Source: Epiperipatus broadwayi
Taxonomy: Eukaryota; Onychophora; Udeonychophora; Euonychophora; Peripatidae
Assembly (NCBI GenBank): GCA_028023455.1
Contig: JAQFVV010006426.1
Location: forward strand, 124,001 to 188,000
Direction of reading: 5' to 3'
Length of the DNA: 64,000 nucleotides
The notes under the pieces were generated by a model, which saw only the letters and a program-made list of their open reading frames with translations, was not told the DNA's origin and searched no databases. The translations under genes were made by a program, and so were the position numbers. Within the stretch, counting starts at the first letter, position 1. Every line of letters begins with the position of its first letter. Of the stretch, positions 25,936-38,884 are shown in pieces.

Positions 25936-27234
25936 ACATTTTATAACCATGAAATTTACTATATTACATCAAAAATTGGAAAGCAAAAAGTGAATGGTAA
26001 AATGTATGTGCTTTGAACATAACTCAAAAAATATTAATAAACATGATTGCACATGGGATCTGAGATGGAAAAATCGTTGCTGACGTATATTAAAATTAAA
26101 TTTGTAAATTTTAATGCTTTTTTTGTTTATTTATATCTTTTTTTTAATAATGTATAGGTGAAGTAATGTATATTAATATAGGGCATATTATATGCATATA
26201 ATTTTTACAACTAATAGATTGTTAAAAATTAACAATGATAAAAAGATACAATTTCTAAGTGATATTAAATTGATTAATATAATTTCAAGCATACGGATCA
26301 TGCTGTCATGATTCCAGTGAGAACTAGTAAATTATAATGTCATTTTATTTATATATATTTAGTTTTGTTTACCTTTTTTTTGGATAACAAATGTTGATAT
26401 GGCAAGTGTGGTAGTTTTACTGCAATGGGAGTTATTGAAAGACTCAGAGTATTGGAGTTATGCACACTAGGAACAAATATGTGGACTTTGGGATATTCAA
26501 AGAGAAAAGATTAGTTAAATTTTTATATAAGAATATATGCATGGCTGACATCTTTTAAAATCATTTCTTTTCAACAAAAAGAACAAGAATGGTAATCTTT
26601 TTGTTTATCTTTTTACCTCAATTTTTTATGCACCATTTTCATGGTTTCTATTTCCTATTTCTTTCTCGTAACTTTTTCATTTTAAGTTTCAATGTATGTC
26701 TCAACTCAGTCCTCCTCCCAAATACTCATTTTTATAAATATATTACAGTGTTCAAATTCTATCTTTAGTGATTAAATATTGTCTGCCTTTATTTAAAAAA
26801 ATGGAATTAAAAAAAGAATTCTAGAGTTAAAATAATTTTGGAAATTAGGGCAGAAGGGTACATAGTATTATAATCAATAAACAAATGGAAATATGATTGT
26901 ATGAAAGCAGAAATTATATCAGGTCTGAAGACATATTAATAATGGAGGGATAAGGCAAAGACAAAATCTTTAGAATTTAGGAAAAGATCAATGTATGGCA
27001 TAATGACAAGCAAATATAATCTTGGAGTGTGATTTTGAAGAGAGGCCATGGATTGCAAAAAGAAAATTTGAACAATATAAATAGAAATAGGTATGAAAGG
27101 AGTATGAAGAAGTTAATGATATTTACATTAAAGTTTAAAGTAGAAAAGGTACAAGGTAGTGATTGCATAATAGTAATCATGAAATGTGTTTGAAAGATAG
27201 AAGCAGAAGGCAAAATAATACAATTAGGGTTAAT
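25936..27234. other. AT-rich DNA with purine-rich relic at 26.8-27.2 kb
   Basis: No gene is seen. The + strand from about 26,830 is A/G-rich like the LINE relics, but no LINE motif could be read. Confidence 0.4.
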
Positions 27235-27242
27235 GTTTAATT

Positions 27243-27872
27243 CAGTGATGGTTAACCTATGACACCCGTGTAAGATGTTTTTGCTGACACATGTGTCATG
27301 GCTCCAAGTTCTTTGTTTTGATATTTAAAATGAAAATGAATGTTTTACAGCAGTTTTTTTTCTTATTTTTTTACATATTATAAATTATTTTGATAAAATA
27401 TGCTGAAAATATAATTATTTTAGAAAAATAGTTGAGATTTAAGGAAAATTTTTTTACTTCTACATGATCGTAAATTGAGAAAAATATCAGTGATGGCTTT
27501 ATTCACAATTTTTTCTTTTACATATTTTTGTGAGACCTTATTCTCAGCATTAAATAATATCAAAACCAACAAAAAAAACCTGACAGATGAAGTTAATAGC
27601 ACTTGCTTCGGCTTCAAGTATATGAAATACCAACCTTCAATTGAGGATTTAGCCAATAAAATTCAACAACAAAAAAGTCACTAAGCGGGTTAGGAAAGAA
27701 TTATTTATTTTTGGTTTATTAAATATAGTACATATATTAAATTTATAACTTTTTGTTATTAGAGCTACAAATATCACAAAATTATAGATTTTTCTTGAGT
27801 GACACACGACCCGAGTTATGCTGTTTTTTGGTGAATTTTGACACACTGAGCTCAAAAGGTTGGCCATCACTG
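27243..27872 (+). mobile_element. hAT element, internally deleted, keeping the transposase C-terminus
   Basis: The termini are CAGTGATGGTTAACCT and the complement of AGGTTGGCCATCACTG, a good hAT inverted repeat. Flanks are GTTTAATT and ATTTAATT, an 8 bp target duplication with one mismatch. The interior codes for the hAT C-terminal dimerisation region. At 630 bp it lacks the DNA-binding and most catalytic parts, so it could only move with a transposase supplied elsewhere. Confidence 0.92.
27475..27684 (+). pseudogene. hAT transposase C-terminal fragment
   Basis: A 69-codon open frame reads FSFTYFCETLFSALNNIKTN then LTDEVNSTCFGFKY and KYQPSIEDLANKIQQQKSH, ending in TAA. This is the hATC dimerisation region, close to the TYLCESLFS...MNxIK...RLTDE...KYxPDI...QQKSH pattern of arthropod and vertebrate ZBED/SCAND3-type hAT proteins. 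The start Met is only the first in frame, not a true N-terminus. The frame is intact, but the rest of the protein is gone. Confidence 0.88.
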
Positions 27873-27880
27873 ATTTAATT

Positions 27881-28656
27881 TGTTGAAGAATGAATTTGGA
27901 ACCATAATATGTAGTCATGGGCATGATAAACTTTCCTTGTGCTTTTTGTACTATTGTACTGCTGTCTTTTGCCTTAATTTGCCTTGTAAATGAATCAAAA
28001 TATTTAATTTGCTTTTCAAATTTGTATAAAGATAGCAAATCTGATATGATATTAATTAGAATTAACTTCCATTCATATTAATATGTTAACAAAGCTTTCA
28101 GAATGTCAAGTAATTTAATTTCACAAGTTAAAGTTAATTGCTATTCATTTTAATAACTTTGTGAGTAATTAACCAAATATCAAATATATAAATCATCAGA
28201 TTCATTCTCATTACAAAAACGTGGAGAAAATTTATTCCCATGAGTATATGTTTGTCCAACCAATTCAATTTTTGGAGAATATAACTCATTTGACTTAATC
28301 AGCTATTTTACAATCATATCTTAGAATGCATTTTAATTTTTTTCCATCTTGGAATTGTAAAAAAAAAGTGCAGAATTAATCATTCTGTTTGAGTATGCCC
28401 ATTGTAGTTGCCCAGATGTAATTATTGTCATGTTTTTTTATGAACACTCATTTTATTAATTAGAAATAACTCCTAAGTGGATATTTAATATGAAAAATAT
28501 TTAGATTATTAAATATATGATTGCAGGAGAGGAGGTAAAAATTTTAATAAAATGCTGTAATATTTAAAAGAGAATTTCATTTAAAATATATAAATATATG
28601 TAAATAAAAAATAGAAATTATAATGATATTCTGGGAATATCAATGAAGTTAAAACA
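27881..28656. other. AT-rich intergenic DNA
   Basis: I see nothing beyond simple AT-rich sequence. Confidence 0.5.
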
Positions 28657-29180
28657 AGCAAAACTCTATACATATTGCCACTCAGTGTAAGCCAGAGTAA
28701 TCAATGGATGCCAGAAGGCTTGTACATAAAATCCCCATCTAGTGCCTACTCATCCAATATCCCCAGACTAGTTTCTGGCTTGTGGCCTTCATCAGTGAGG
28801 AGCTTTGGATCTGAGAACACTGCACCTAGATCTTAGGATCTAATGCAACCCTCCAGCAGCCACCTTTTATCTCTACTTAACTACAAAACTATGAGACTTA
28901 AATTGAAAACACTATAATATTTTCAATCCAAGCTCATCAGCTTATAGATTTAGTGTAGTGCTCTCAGATCCAAAGCTCCTCACTGAAGAAGGCCACAAGC
29001 CAGAAACTAGTCTGGAGATATTGGCTGAGTAGGCACTAGATGGGGATTTTATGCATAAATCTTCTGTCATCCATTGATTACTCTGGCTGCATTGAGTGGC
29101 AATACATATAGAGAGTTTTGCCTGTTTTAATAACAGTTAAGAGCAAGCAAAAGAAATAGTGTTCATGTGATGTTTATTGG
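28657..29180. repeat. FB1 family foldback, both arms present
   Basis: The left arm (28,657-28,880) and right arm (28,950-29,126) are inverted copies: ATCCCCATCTAGTGCCTACT with AGTAGGCACTAGATGGGGAT, and GCTTGTGGCC with GGCCACAAGC. The outer ends are GCAAAACTCTATACATATTG and ATACATATAGAGAGTTTTGC, with CATGTGATGTTTATTGG at the right edge. The MED19 intron holds the left-arm sequence at 2,512. Confidence 0.9.
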
Positions 29181-31599
29181 TTTAATATCAAGGAAGCTTA
29201 GAGAGATATGATAAGAGTGTAGGAGAAGTGGCTAAGGACTATAAGATATATGAAAACAATTGAATGAAAAAATATTTGTAATGATATTATGAAGGAACTT
29301 AAGAAAGAATTGATGAAAATGGAAACGTTAAATAAAATACAAGAAAATTTTAAATCACAAAAGAAAAACTATTTTTCTGCCTGAAACTGATATTAGTGAC
29401 ATAAGAAAGTGCATTGAGAGTAATTGGTAACAATAAAATAATATTGATTGGCATCAATGATATGAATAGGTTCATGGGACGGGATGATGGCAATGCTATA
29501 TTTAAAATTGAGAAGAGGATATACAAAGATCATGTTTTTTTGAATGAGAAATTAAAATAAGGTGCTTCTGTTGTATGGGAATTTTTTGTAAAGAAAATTA
29601 CATTTTACTTTCATTTAACCATTTCTAACTTAATGTTTATAAAATTAGTAAACATTTTTTCAAGATAAGTGGCAAATTATCTAATTTGTTATTAGAAAAA
29701 TTAGTCCATAGTAGCTTCCATGATTTAATTTTTAATCTTTTTCAGCATTAAGGTACAGAGCAGATTGTTGTGTCTTTTCAATAGTAAGTTTCACTATAAA
29801 AAAACAGAAATAAATCTTTAAAAAAAAAAAAAAAGAACTAAAACACAATTTTCTAGTGACCAGTTAAAAAAGGAAGGTAACCAATTTAATCAAATTAATA
29901 CTGTGGATTTATAGAATATGCAAAGAGATTTAATACAATATTAGCTAGTGAGGAAAGGCAGATAAGGTTAAGATATCATCGATATTAGACAATATAGTAA
30001 AGAAGGAATAAATAGAGTAGAATAATAATAATAGAATTTATAGTGAAAGGTTTAGTGAAGGTTATACAAAATATTTTTGTTGTTGATATATTGAGCAAAT
30101 GGATATGTTGTATATAGCTGCAGGGAGGGGGGTCAGAAAGTGAACGAAATGAAACATGAAAATTAAAAAAAAAAATTAACAAATTAAAAAAAAGAAAAGA
30201 TATTGTGATAGTCAAGAATTAAGGGGGGGGGGGTGAAATTTTATAGCAGTGTAGAATTAAGAATTTAAAAATATAATGGATAAACTTATATAAGAATTAA
30301 TATTCATGATTCTAAATATTGTATTGATAGAATTAAAATCAAAAAGTATGACTTTTGTCAAAGAAAAAAATTAAGATTAAAATAGAAGGTAATGCATTTC
30401 ATATATAAGGGCTAAGTAAATCCACTAGAAAAAAGAGAAGAAGAAATTGTATAGAGAAAATGAAAAATGTATTTTTAGAGGCATGGAAAATATAATGACT
30501 ACCGCGATATGAAACTATTATGACAGTTAGTGTCAGTATTATACTGGGCTGCAGATAAATTGTTGGAAGGGAAACAATAAGTATTAGTAAGAAGTGAAAT
30601 GAAATAAATAAAAAATAATGACAAAAGTTTAGTAAACAAGCACACAGAGTATAAAAGAGCTATTAAGATGGTAATGACATGAGTATATAAATTAGAAGTG
30701 GAATGTAAACATGTAAGGTGAGGAGGAAAAGTGGAAATTAGTAAAACTAAAAACATTAATAGAAAATTGGAAGATGAAACTAAAAAAAAAAAATTTGGAG
30801 GCATGTGAAAGTAAAAAAAAAAAAAAGAAATAGTATTGAAAATCAAATGAAGATATATTTAAGAATTTGAATAAATATGACAAGGAAATGGAAATGAAAT
30901 AAGTAGTTTTACTCAATAAAGATAAAAGCATATCAGATGAAAGCAAAATTTATGGAGGCAATGGAGAAAAGTGAGAAATGGAACTATCAAACGAAGTAAA
31001 TGGTGTAGCAATGGAAATGGTGAAAAGAATGGAAGTTAAGAATATTTATTGGATGATGTGAATAAAATGACAACAGGATATGCAGTACAAGAAAATTGGA
31101 AAGTTCTAGAATATTAATTTTATAAGTAGGGAATATTTGATATATAATTGTTGCAAAGTTGAAAAATAAATACAAATTGTCTTCATATATTAAATATGGG
31201 TTTGAGCATTCAATGATGAGCAGTATTATAGAGAAATATGAAATGGTTGGAAATTAAAGAAAAATATGTTATTTTTGATCCAAGTAAGAGAAATAAATAT
31301 TATAAAACTTGTTAGTTTTTGCAAATATATGCTAGGGTAAAATTGAATATGTGAAAGAATTTGGAAAAGTATAGGAAGAATATGGACTAAAGTTATAAAA
31401 AACAATATGAATGTGATTATTAATTATAGAGTTTAAAATCTAGAAGTGAAATTGATCTTTGGTAATGATATTTTTTATTTGAAATTTCTTTATACATTTA
31501 TGATTTACCTGCAAGATTTAGAGAACGAATTATAACACTATCAGTCTTTTATCACTTTCATATAATTTTTTTACTTATACAATTATAATTTGTCTACAG
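29181..31599 (+). mobile_element. Probable 5' part of the RTE-like LINE, heavily decayed
   Basis: Purine-rich + strand. At about 29,446 a short stretch reads LIGINDMNRFMGRDDGNAIF, which resembles the L-I-G-D-(F/M)-N-x-(R/A)-x-G box of LINE endonucleases. At about 30,990 EVNGVAMEMVKRM resembles the start of the RT domain. Poly-A runs, stops and frameshifts dominate, and part of 29.6-31.0 kb could be unrelated. Confidence 0.5.
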
Positions 31600-32745
31600 A
31601 AAACATTGGATTTTGACCAACCAAAAGAACAAGCTGGATTTAAAAATGGTTTTAGTACAATAGATCATATTAAAGTATTGAGAGAAGTTATAGAAAGGAC
31701 TGAGCTAACATTATGCTTTGGATTTGTAGATTATGAAAAGGCATTTGATTCTGTAAGAATTTCGCCAGGGATTAAAGCATTGGATTATCAAGGTATAAAT
31801 TCAGGATACTGTCATATTCTAAAGAATATTTATAAAAATAGAATATGATACTAGGAAGGTTAACATTGATAAGAATGTATGATAGGATGACTCCATATCT
31901 CCAAAACTTTTTACTGCAGTGCTGCAAAAAATATTTTGTGGATTAAAATGGGAAACTAAAAAAGTAAAGTAAATGGAGATTATTTAAGTTATTTAGATTT
32001 TGCAGATGATGTAGTTGTTTTTGCAAATAATGCTTCAGGAAATGTTGCAAGAGTTATCAGATGAAAGTAAGAAAGTAGAACTAAAGGTAAATGTTAAAAA
32101 GACTAAAATAATGTACAATGGATTTTTTCAAAAGACTAAAATAAAGATTGATTATGATGAGTTAGAAGAAATTAACAACTACAGATACTTTTGTTAGATT
32201 ATTACTACAGATGGAGACATAATGGATGAAATTAATCATAGAATTAAACTTGGTTAAAGTGTTTTTGGTAAAAATAACTTGATACTAAAAGGAAATATGC
32301 CTATGTGTTTTTTAATAAATGTGTTTTACCACTTTTTATGGATTTGAGACTTGGACACTTAATAAAAGAGGAATACAGAGACTTCAGACAACTCAAAGAA
32401 GTATGGAGAAATGCATGTTAGGAATAACAAGAAAAGATCGAAAACACAATATATAGCTAAGGGAATTAAACAGATATTACTGACATTGCTGACATTTGAA
32501 AGAATTAAAAGACTGAAGTGGAATTGGGCTGGACATATTGCTATAACAGATAATAATAGATGGATAAATGAAATCTTAAATGGGATTCAAAGAGATTGAA
32601 AAAGATTGCATATAAGATGGATGAAATAAGAAAGTGTGCAGGGGTGATGTGGAGAAGAGAGGCTAGAGATTGGAGAAGATGGATTCAACTTGGAGAAATC
32701 TTTATCCTGTAGTGGACTGATAATGTTTGATGATATATATATACT
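31600..32745 (+). mobile_element. RTE-like LINE, reverse transcriptase and 3' end
   Basis: RT motifs in order: EQAGFKNGFSTIDHIKVLRE (about 31,627), FVDYEKAFDSV with the catalytic Asp (about 31,720), and YLDFADDVVVFANNAS (about 31,987, FADD intact). Next come MLQELSDESKKVELKVN and KTKIMYNG (about 32,036), then LKWNWAGHIAITDNNRW (about 32,515). The terminal RREARDWRRWIQLGE...WTDNV lies near 32,655-32,730. RTE-clade elements share the (K/R)WxWAGH and QWTD signatures and end in TGATGA repeats; here TTTGATGATATATATA follows. Frameshifts and stops are present between motifs. Endonuclease lies upstream if 29.4 kb belongs to it. Confidence 0.9.
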
Positions 32746-33876
32746 TAAAACTTCCAGTCTACCATATATTTCTGAAACACATTATTAAGACATCTGAAAA
32801 CGACAAATGATCCTCTATTAATCTCTATTTTTGTGAAGTAATTACTAATAATCATTAATGTATTTATCTGTAGTAAATGGTGTCAAAGTTGTGAATCAAA
32901 AAAATTTGAACTTGTATATCAAATTGTAATTATTTAATATTGAACAAGTGATAAATACTAAGCTAGGCCCATGCAAAAGTGTTGGTTCAGTATGAAACTC
33001 TTCTTGTGGATCATTTGTCTGATGTTTTCATTGATATATCTTAAGAATGTGTGGTGGAGTAGAAAATATAAGTACGTCTAAAAAGATATTCTTATGAAAA
33101 AGAGAGATGAAGTTGGATTAATTATTTTATATGTTTAGTTTGTATAAGAAACAGATATACTAATCTTCGATTAGCTTTGAAGTTTATATCTTGACTAAGA
33201 ATTATATTTAGCTCAATAAATGCTTAATAATTATACTAACTAGATGGTGATAAAGTTATGAGGACAGAAAGTTTGACATTTGTAAAACAAATTGTAATAT
33301 ATATATACATACATATTAATTTTATCTTGTATACATCTTTAAATTCAAATTGCATTATATTATAATTAAATTTTATATATAAATACACAAGCTTGAAACA
33401 ATATATCCATCATTGTTTATGTGGTCTACAAAAATGAAAGAAGGCCAGAATAAAAATTACAAAACCTTTGCATTTTAGCAATGAATGATTAATATCTTAG
33501 ATAGAATTTTTTGATAAATGAATAAAAATAGATGGGTCTCTTCATCTCATTGCAGAAAAAAACGGAAGGAAGAAAAAAAAATGCATCTGTGTTCTGTTAT
33601 CATTCAAAAGGTATTTTTTACTGCGATGATTAAAGATGACTCGGACAATTGTTGGTTTAACTGTTGGCAATAAGTACAAATACGCACTTATAGAACAATG
33701 CACTGAAATATATATAATAACTAAAAATAGTCAAAAAGTATAGAATATATAAATGTATTGATTGTCTGAAGATTTATAATTGTTATTTTACTTGCAATTA
33801 TATGTGCGACTATTTTATCATCTACAAGTACAATTTAAATAAGAATTTAAAATTCAATTAGATGGTGGAAATATCC
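32746..33876. other. AT-rich DNA with copies of interspersed family RB
   Basis: Bases 33,040-33,300 resemble 36,120-36,320 and 55,680-55,960 (AAAAAGATATT..., then AATAAATG...TAATAATTATTA, then AAAGTTTGAC). Bases 32,830-32,945 are a second, more diverged copy. No coding content is seen. Confidence 0.6.
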
Positions 33877-33955
33877 TGCGAGGTTTGGTGCAGTGGTAAA
33901 ACAGCAAATGCTGCAGTTTAAGGCCCACGGATCATGCCCAGTGCTGTCATTTTGG
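33877..33955 (+). repeat. tRNA-derived SINE-like head
   Basis: TGGTGCAGTGGTAAAACAGC resembles a pol III A box. GGATCATGCCC, about 30 bases on, sits where a B box would be. It does not fold into a complete tRNA, so it is a relic and not a gene. Confidence 0.5.
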
Positions 33956-34882
33956 ATGATCAAAATTATTATATACTTCTGAATGATAATAGAAAGATCT
34001 TGGATTGTTTTTTATGGAAATAATCCAACATATATATTAATTATATAATTTATTAGAAGAAAACAGTGTTTAAGTTGTTTTTAAATAGGATGTTTATACA
34101 GAAATTAATTCTGTAATGTGCCTGTTTGAGTAGTCTAATAGTTTCCTTTAAAACTTCCTCTAGGGAATAATAGAGGTTTTGCGTAATGACTACAATCTTC
34201 TATAAGGAAAAAATAGATACTGAATTAATTAAGCTTGCTACAGCTACTAATTCAAAAAATATTTACGAATGAAGGGTATGTTTTGATAGCAAACGCAGCA
34301 CAACTGATTTAATCACTGGTAAATAATTGCGTTATGAAAACATTTAGTTAATGGCTTGGCTTTACTGCCGCATTGATTCATAATTTCAATAGCTAAAAAA
34401 GACGGAGTAAAATTAAATAAAGAATCCATTTCAGCGATGTGTAGCCATTTCTATATTTGTTATAAATTATTCAGAATTCTTTTTATTATTATTATTATTT
34501 TTTTTTTTTATAGCTGCATCACAAGATTAAAAGTAAACATTTAAAATATATTTTAAGGAATATATTAAAGTCTGGTTTTTATAAGTAAATAGGAATAATC
34601 TACTAGATTTTTTTTTGCTCGGGAATTCATAAGAAATTCGTTCGAGCGTTGGAAATAATAAGGCTGTGCACAATTCTGGACTTTCAAGCATCTACCGCTG
34701 CATCAAATCGCGGATTATTGTCCAGTGGTAATATTTGATTATCATGGATGATAATTGGCCGCCACTACTTGCCAACTTCTTAAAACCAATTTATTCTAGC
34801 ATTTCAACGTTAGAGCATCAGAAATTTTAATAAGCTCGTAAATATGTCATTAAATGCAAAATAGCATTAAGGAAATATCTAA
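33956..34882. other. AT-rich intergenic DNA
   Basis: Contains an ATT microsatellite with a T-run near 34,485-34,510. I see nothing else. Confidence 0.5.
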
Positions 34883-34990
34883 ATCATATGATCACCATCT
34901 CTTATACTAGCACATAATTGTTTATAAACAAGGCAAAAATCTCCATACAGGGTGGCACTACTGTATGGAGAGTTTTGCCTTGTTTATAAA
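34883..34990. repeat. FB1 family copy forming a short perfect-looking hairpin
   Basis: Starts with the family motif (CATATGATCACC). AACAAGGCAAAAATCTCCAT then ACAG is mirrored by CTGTATGGAGAGTTTTGCCT then TGTT, around a loop GGTGGCACTA. The stem is about 30 bp. Confidence 0.85.
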
Positions 34991-35160
34991 TATATAAATC
35001 ATTATACATATCAGAGTAAGTCGTGTGGACAATCAATTTTTTTAAAAAAAGAATATTCGTTAATTTTATTTTTGAAAATCTGAATATTGCATAAAATATT
35101 GCCAAGCAAAGTTTTATATACAGGTGACAAGAGAAAGATCGAATATATATAATAATTATA

Positions 35161-35275
35161 CACTGTAATTTTCACTATACTACTCTCAAGCAAAGTAGGG
35201 AATGGTTTCTTTCCAAAGTGGATAGAAACCATTCCCTATTTTGCATGAGAATAGTATAGTGAAAATTGCACTACA
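35161..35275. repeat. Foldback, about 48 bp arms
   Basis: ACTCTCAAGCAAAGTAGGGA then ATGGTTTC is mirrored by GAAACCATTCCCTATTTTGC then ATGAGA, and beyond by AGTATAGTGAAAATT. The right-arm sequence recurs near 35,550 and 62,505. Confidence 0.88.
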
Positions 35276-35640
35276 GAAATATTCATTATTGAATAATCAC
35301 TTGTCTAATGGATGTCTAATAAAAATTATTAATATACTCTTATTAAGTGATTTGTGTCAAAATTGCAAGAACAGCAATATATATATATATAGAACAATAA
35401 TAAAGATATGTGTAAGAGATTGTGGTCTGGACCATATGATGAGTGCTGGTTTAGCATAAATGTGCATCTTGGAGAACATAGATCTTTTTCACATGTCTTT
35501 GGTCATATGTTTATGATTACATCCCAGGTGTTAAAAGTGGATATAAACTATTCCCTACCTTGAAAATTGAACTACAGAAATATTATTCATTATTGGATAA
35601 TCTCTAGTCTAATGAATGACTAATAAAAAATATTAAAGAT
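35224..35640. repeat. Interspersed family FB2/RA copies
   Basis: ACTACAGAAATATTCATTAT followed by TGAATAATCAC...GTCTAAT occurs at about 35,269 and about 35,570, and again near 62,536. The segment at 35,427-35,500 carries the GAGTGCTGGTTTAGCAT motif shared with 25.7 and 36.4 kb. Confidence 0.7.
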
Positions 35641-36119
35641 CGAATATAATTTGGAATAGAACTAAACTGATCAGTTTTGTTACCAGAGGTAAGCCTAAAA
35701 ACTATACCTTTAAAATTATTGAAAGACTATTACTATTTATTTAAAAAGACCTCAAATATGCAGAGGTAAAGAATCTATATGTCATCATTATGACCTAGGG
35801 TTCAAATACAGGCCAAATAAAATTCTTTCATTTGGCTTATAGATGATCCAATTTTAGAAAATTGGTAAACAGATATCTAACCATCTTTGTCTAGGGATAA
35901 ATCAAGACTACAAAAATCTTCATCATCTGGTAAAAGGCAAGCCTGAAAATACATACACCTTTCTATTTTACACTTTATGAGAGAGTTAAATCATTTTTCA
36001 GATTTTTGTTGGTCTTGACAATCAATGCATTGACAACATTTTTCAATTTCATTCATTTTAATACTTGTGAATTCCAATATACAGTATATGAAATTATTTA
36101 TGAAATAAAAAAGAATAAG
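35641..36119. other. AT-rich DNA with a B-box-like spot
   Basis: GACCTAGGGTTCAAATAC near 35,791 resembles a tRNA T-arm, but no A box or cloverleaf is present. Confidence 0.4.
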
Positions 36120-36450
36120 GAAATATAGAAGTTGTCTATCTATAAAAAAGATATTACGCATGGAAGAAGGAGAAATGTAAATAGCCATGTGTGTGCACTG
36201 AAAATCAGATATATTAATCTTTAACTTGGATTAAAGTTTATATCTGTGCTGGAGAAAATCTCTAGTTTAATAAATGATTAGTAATAATTATTACGTGTTT
36301 ATCAAAATGAGACTATTTGCTCTACATAAATACTCTTCATATAATAAAGATATATATATGAGAGATGATGACTTGGCCCAACTGATGAGTGCTGGTTTAG
36401 CATGAAATGCATCTTGGGGGTTATTTGTCTTTTATTGTATCTTTATTTAT
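36120..36450. repeat. Interspersed family RB and FB2 copies
   Basis: Bases 36,120-36,320 match 33,040-33,300 and 55,680-55,960. Bases 36,374-36,430 carry CAACTGATGAGTGCTGGTTT then AGCATGAAATGCATCTTGG. Confidence 0.7.
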
Positions 36451-36907
36451 ATGAAATTATTTATGAAATAAAAAAGAATGGAGAAATATAAAAGTTGCCT
36501 ATTTATATTCACACTACTTGAGAAACTCTTTATTTCCATTAAAAATACCTCAAATCTTTTTAATTTATTTTATTTAGATATTCTTTTGTTTCTAATTTGA
36601 TTAATAAAAATTATTTTTAAATGTTATGTTTTAATTATTCTAGTTCAGCATATTTGCTTCCCAGACCAATCAGCATATCCAACAAAATAAATATTTGGAA
36701 ATATGTTTTAAAAAATGAAGTTGAGACAGGTATTTACTTTTATAAGAAGAATTAGTGAAATCAATTCTAAATTTAAAGTAGGTATTTTTAAATAAAAGCA
36801 TAATTTGTGCAGACACATAGATGCAGTCTTAAGTGATTGCTGTACTTTGTAATAAGAGGGAAAAACAAATACCAAAGATAAGCATTGTTTTTTTTTAAAG
36901 TGTCATA
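36451..36907. other. AT-rich intergenic DNA
   Basis: I see nothing recognisable. Confidence 0.5.
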
Positions 36908-36985
36908 GCGTCGGCCAGGACACGAACCCGCAACCCGGGCAACTGCCTGCAAGTGCAAGGCAGTCGCGCTGACCTTTTGACCACC
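36908..36985 (-). repeat. tRNA-derived SINE-like head (family S1)
   Basis: On the - strand: GGTCAGCGCGACTGCCTTGC, then GGGTTGCGGGTTCGTGTCCT. GGTTCGTGTCC fits the B box (GGTTCRANNCC) with one change. GC content is far above the surroundings. The same sequence type is at 50,692. Confidence 0.75.
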
Positions 36986-37805
36986 AATGCAAGACAGATA
37001 AGCATTGTTAACAGAAACATTGAACAGTAAAAACAAATTCCATATAGGCATTACAATATTCCAATCATTTTAAAAATGCTTTTTTGGTTTTTTCATACAT
37101 AGGTTCTACTTCACCATTGTCAGATCTTTTGAAATTGCCTTAAGCCAAACCATCAACATTTTTTTATTTGTAGGAATGCTATTTGTAAAGTTTTCCTTGG
37201 ATTCCTGAACTTAACACTTTACAAAATTCATTATATATATTGCAACTACTATTATTTTGTAAATATATATTTTTTGTCTATAAAATGTACTTCTTGTCTT
37301 AAATGTACACTGTTTTATCTTTTCCTCGTTATATTCATAACAATGATCTATTTTTTTTTTATCTTTATTATTTTAGCAGAATTTTTATCTTGTGTTTTTA
37401 TTGTTGATAATTCTTAATCCAGTGGTAGATTGGTAGACTGTCGAGTTCAATGTCCATGAACCATTGCGCTAGCTTTACCCACAAGACTCAAATATTTTAC
37501 TGATCACTTTATAATTATTTGATTATTTATTACTAATACCGTATTCAGAATATTATGGACCATTCTTATATGAAATGTTTTCAGAGCTTTCATAATTATA
37601 TAGATAAGAAGTCTGCACCTTACTTTTTAATTTGGCTAAATAACAATACTACTAATGCGTATATATTAATGATTACTTTTTTGAATCGATCATTTGCATT
37701 TTAAAAATTTTGAGGCATGTGCTATTTTTCATTCTATCGAAGTTTAAATTAAACCCAGTTCAATGTATATGTAAACAAAGGAAGTATGTTTTGAGATTGT
37801 TGCTC
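36986..37805. other. AT-rich intergenic DNA
   Basis: A weak A-box-like stretch (AGTGGTAGATTGGTAGAC, about 37,420) was noted. There is no other feature. Confidence 0.4.
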
Positions 37806-37915
37806 TGTGAGGCTTAATGCAATGGTAAAGTATCAGATTCTAGAGTCTGGAACATAAGTTTTTTGGATCGATACCAGTTCTGGCACTTCCGGCGTTCAAA
37901 TTTTGTATGAATTCC
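37806..37915 (+). repeat. tRNA-derived SINE-like element
   Basis: GTGAGGCTTAATGCAATGGT then AAAGTATCAGATTCTAGAGT resembles the D-arm and anticodon arm of a Gln-type tRNA. GGATCGATACC is the B-box equivalent, followed by a GC-richer tail CACTTCCGGCGTTC. It is similar in layout to 33,877. Confidence 0.6.
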
Positions 37916-38884
37916 CGCGCAATAAAGCCATTTCTTCATTTTATAAATGAGATTGTTTATATAAAAAAAGAAATAAATTGTCAGTTCAAACTTTTTTTTT
38001 TAGTATTTATAAAAAAAAAAAATCACAAAGAATATTGGTTTTTAAATTTTGAATTAGTTTTTTTTTTTTTTAAAAAAAAGTAATTTCATTGAAGTATAAA
38101 AATAAAATTAAATGTTTACAATGCTCATTATCCGTAAGTAACTTAATAATAAGCAACATGATTCATTATAAAATTAAAATTTAATTACAAATAATCGAAT
38201 GTTTAAAAAATAAAATGGTAATCGAATCTGATTGTAAATGTTTAATTATTCATTAAATAGTTTAATTGTTAATAATTTTCTTCTTTTCTGTGGGTATTTT
38301 CATTTTACCAGATATTAAATAGTTTAATAATAATTAAAAAAAACAAAAAAAACATTTTTATTACATTAAACAATTTTAGAATTTATTGTGTCTTTATGCT
38401 TGCGCGTGAATTTTAGATCTTATCCGTATAGATGGATTATTTGAAGAAAGGATTGAATTTCAAAGAAATCACGAGCTTGATTTTATCCTTGGCATTGTCT
38501 TTGAAGGAATAAGAATCAGCAGCTGTTGAAAAGGTTGGACTTGGAACAACACAGCAACCTCCGAGTCATTCAGAGATATTAAAAACAAAAACTGAAAAAT
38601 TGCAAAACAAATATAACAGTTTTAATACTAATACATATTTAATTTCTAAAGTAAACAGACTTGTAAATGTTTTTGTCGTCTGCTTTAAAAGCAGTGACAA
38701 TTCAAATCACTAAAGCTTATTTAAGATTAAAATTTATCAAGTCATAGATAAAAATAGCAGTAATAAAAACAATTAAATAACTTTAAATAAAAAAAAATAT
38801 TTAGGATTTCGATAACTTATAGTATTTATTATTGAAATCGACATTCGCTATAGTTTTGGTTAGTTGGACATTGAATTCAAGCAT
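37916..38884. other. AT-rich intergenic DNA with A/T homopolymers
   Basis: Long T and A runs at about 37,990-38,090. I see no gene. Confidence 0.5.

Noticed and set aside
29985-31175. Minus-strand hydrophobic frames
   Set aside because: Antisense of a purine-rich retroelement relic.
36788-37051. 87-codon minus-strand frame
   Set aside because: It only runs through the tRNA-derived SINE head at 36,908-36,985; its middle is SINE sequence.
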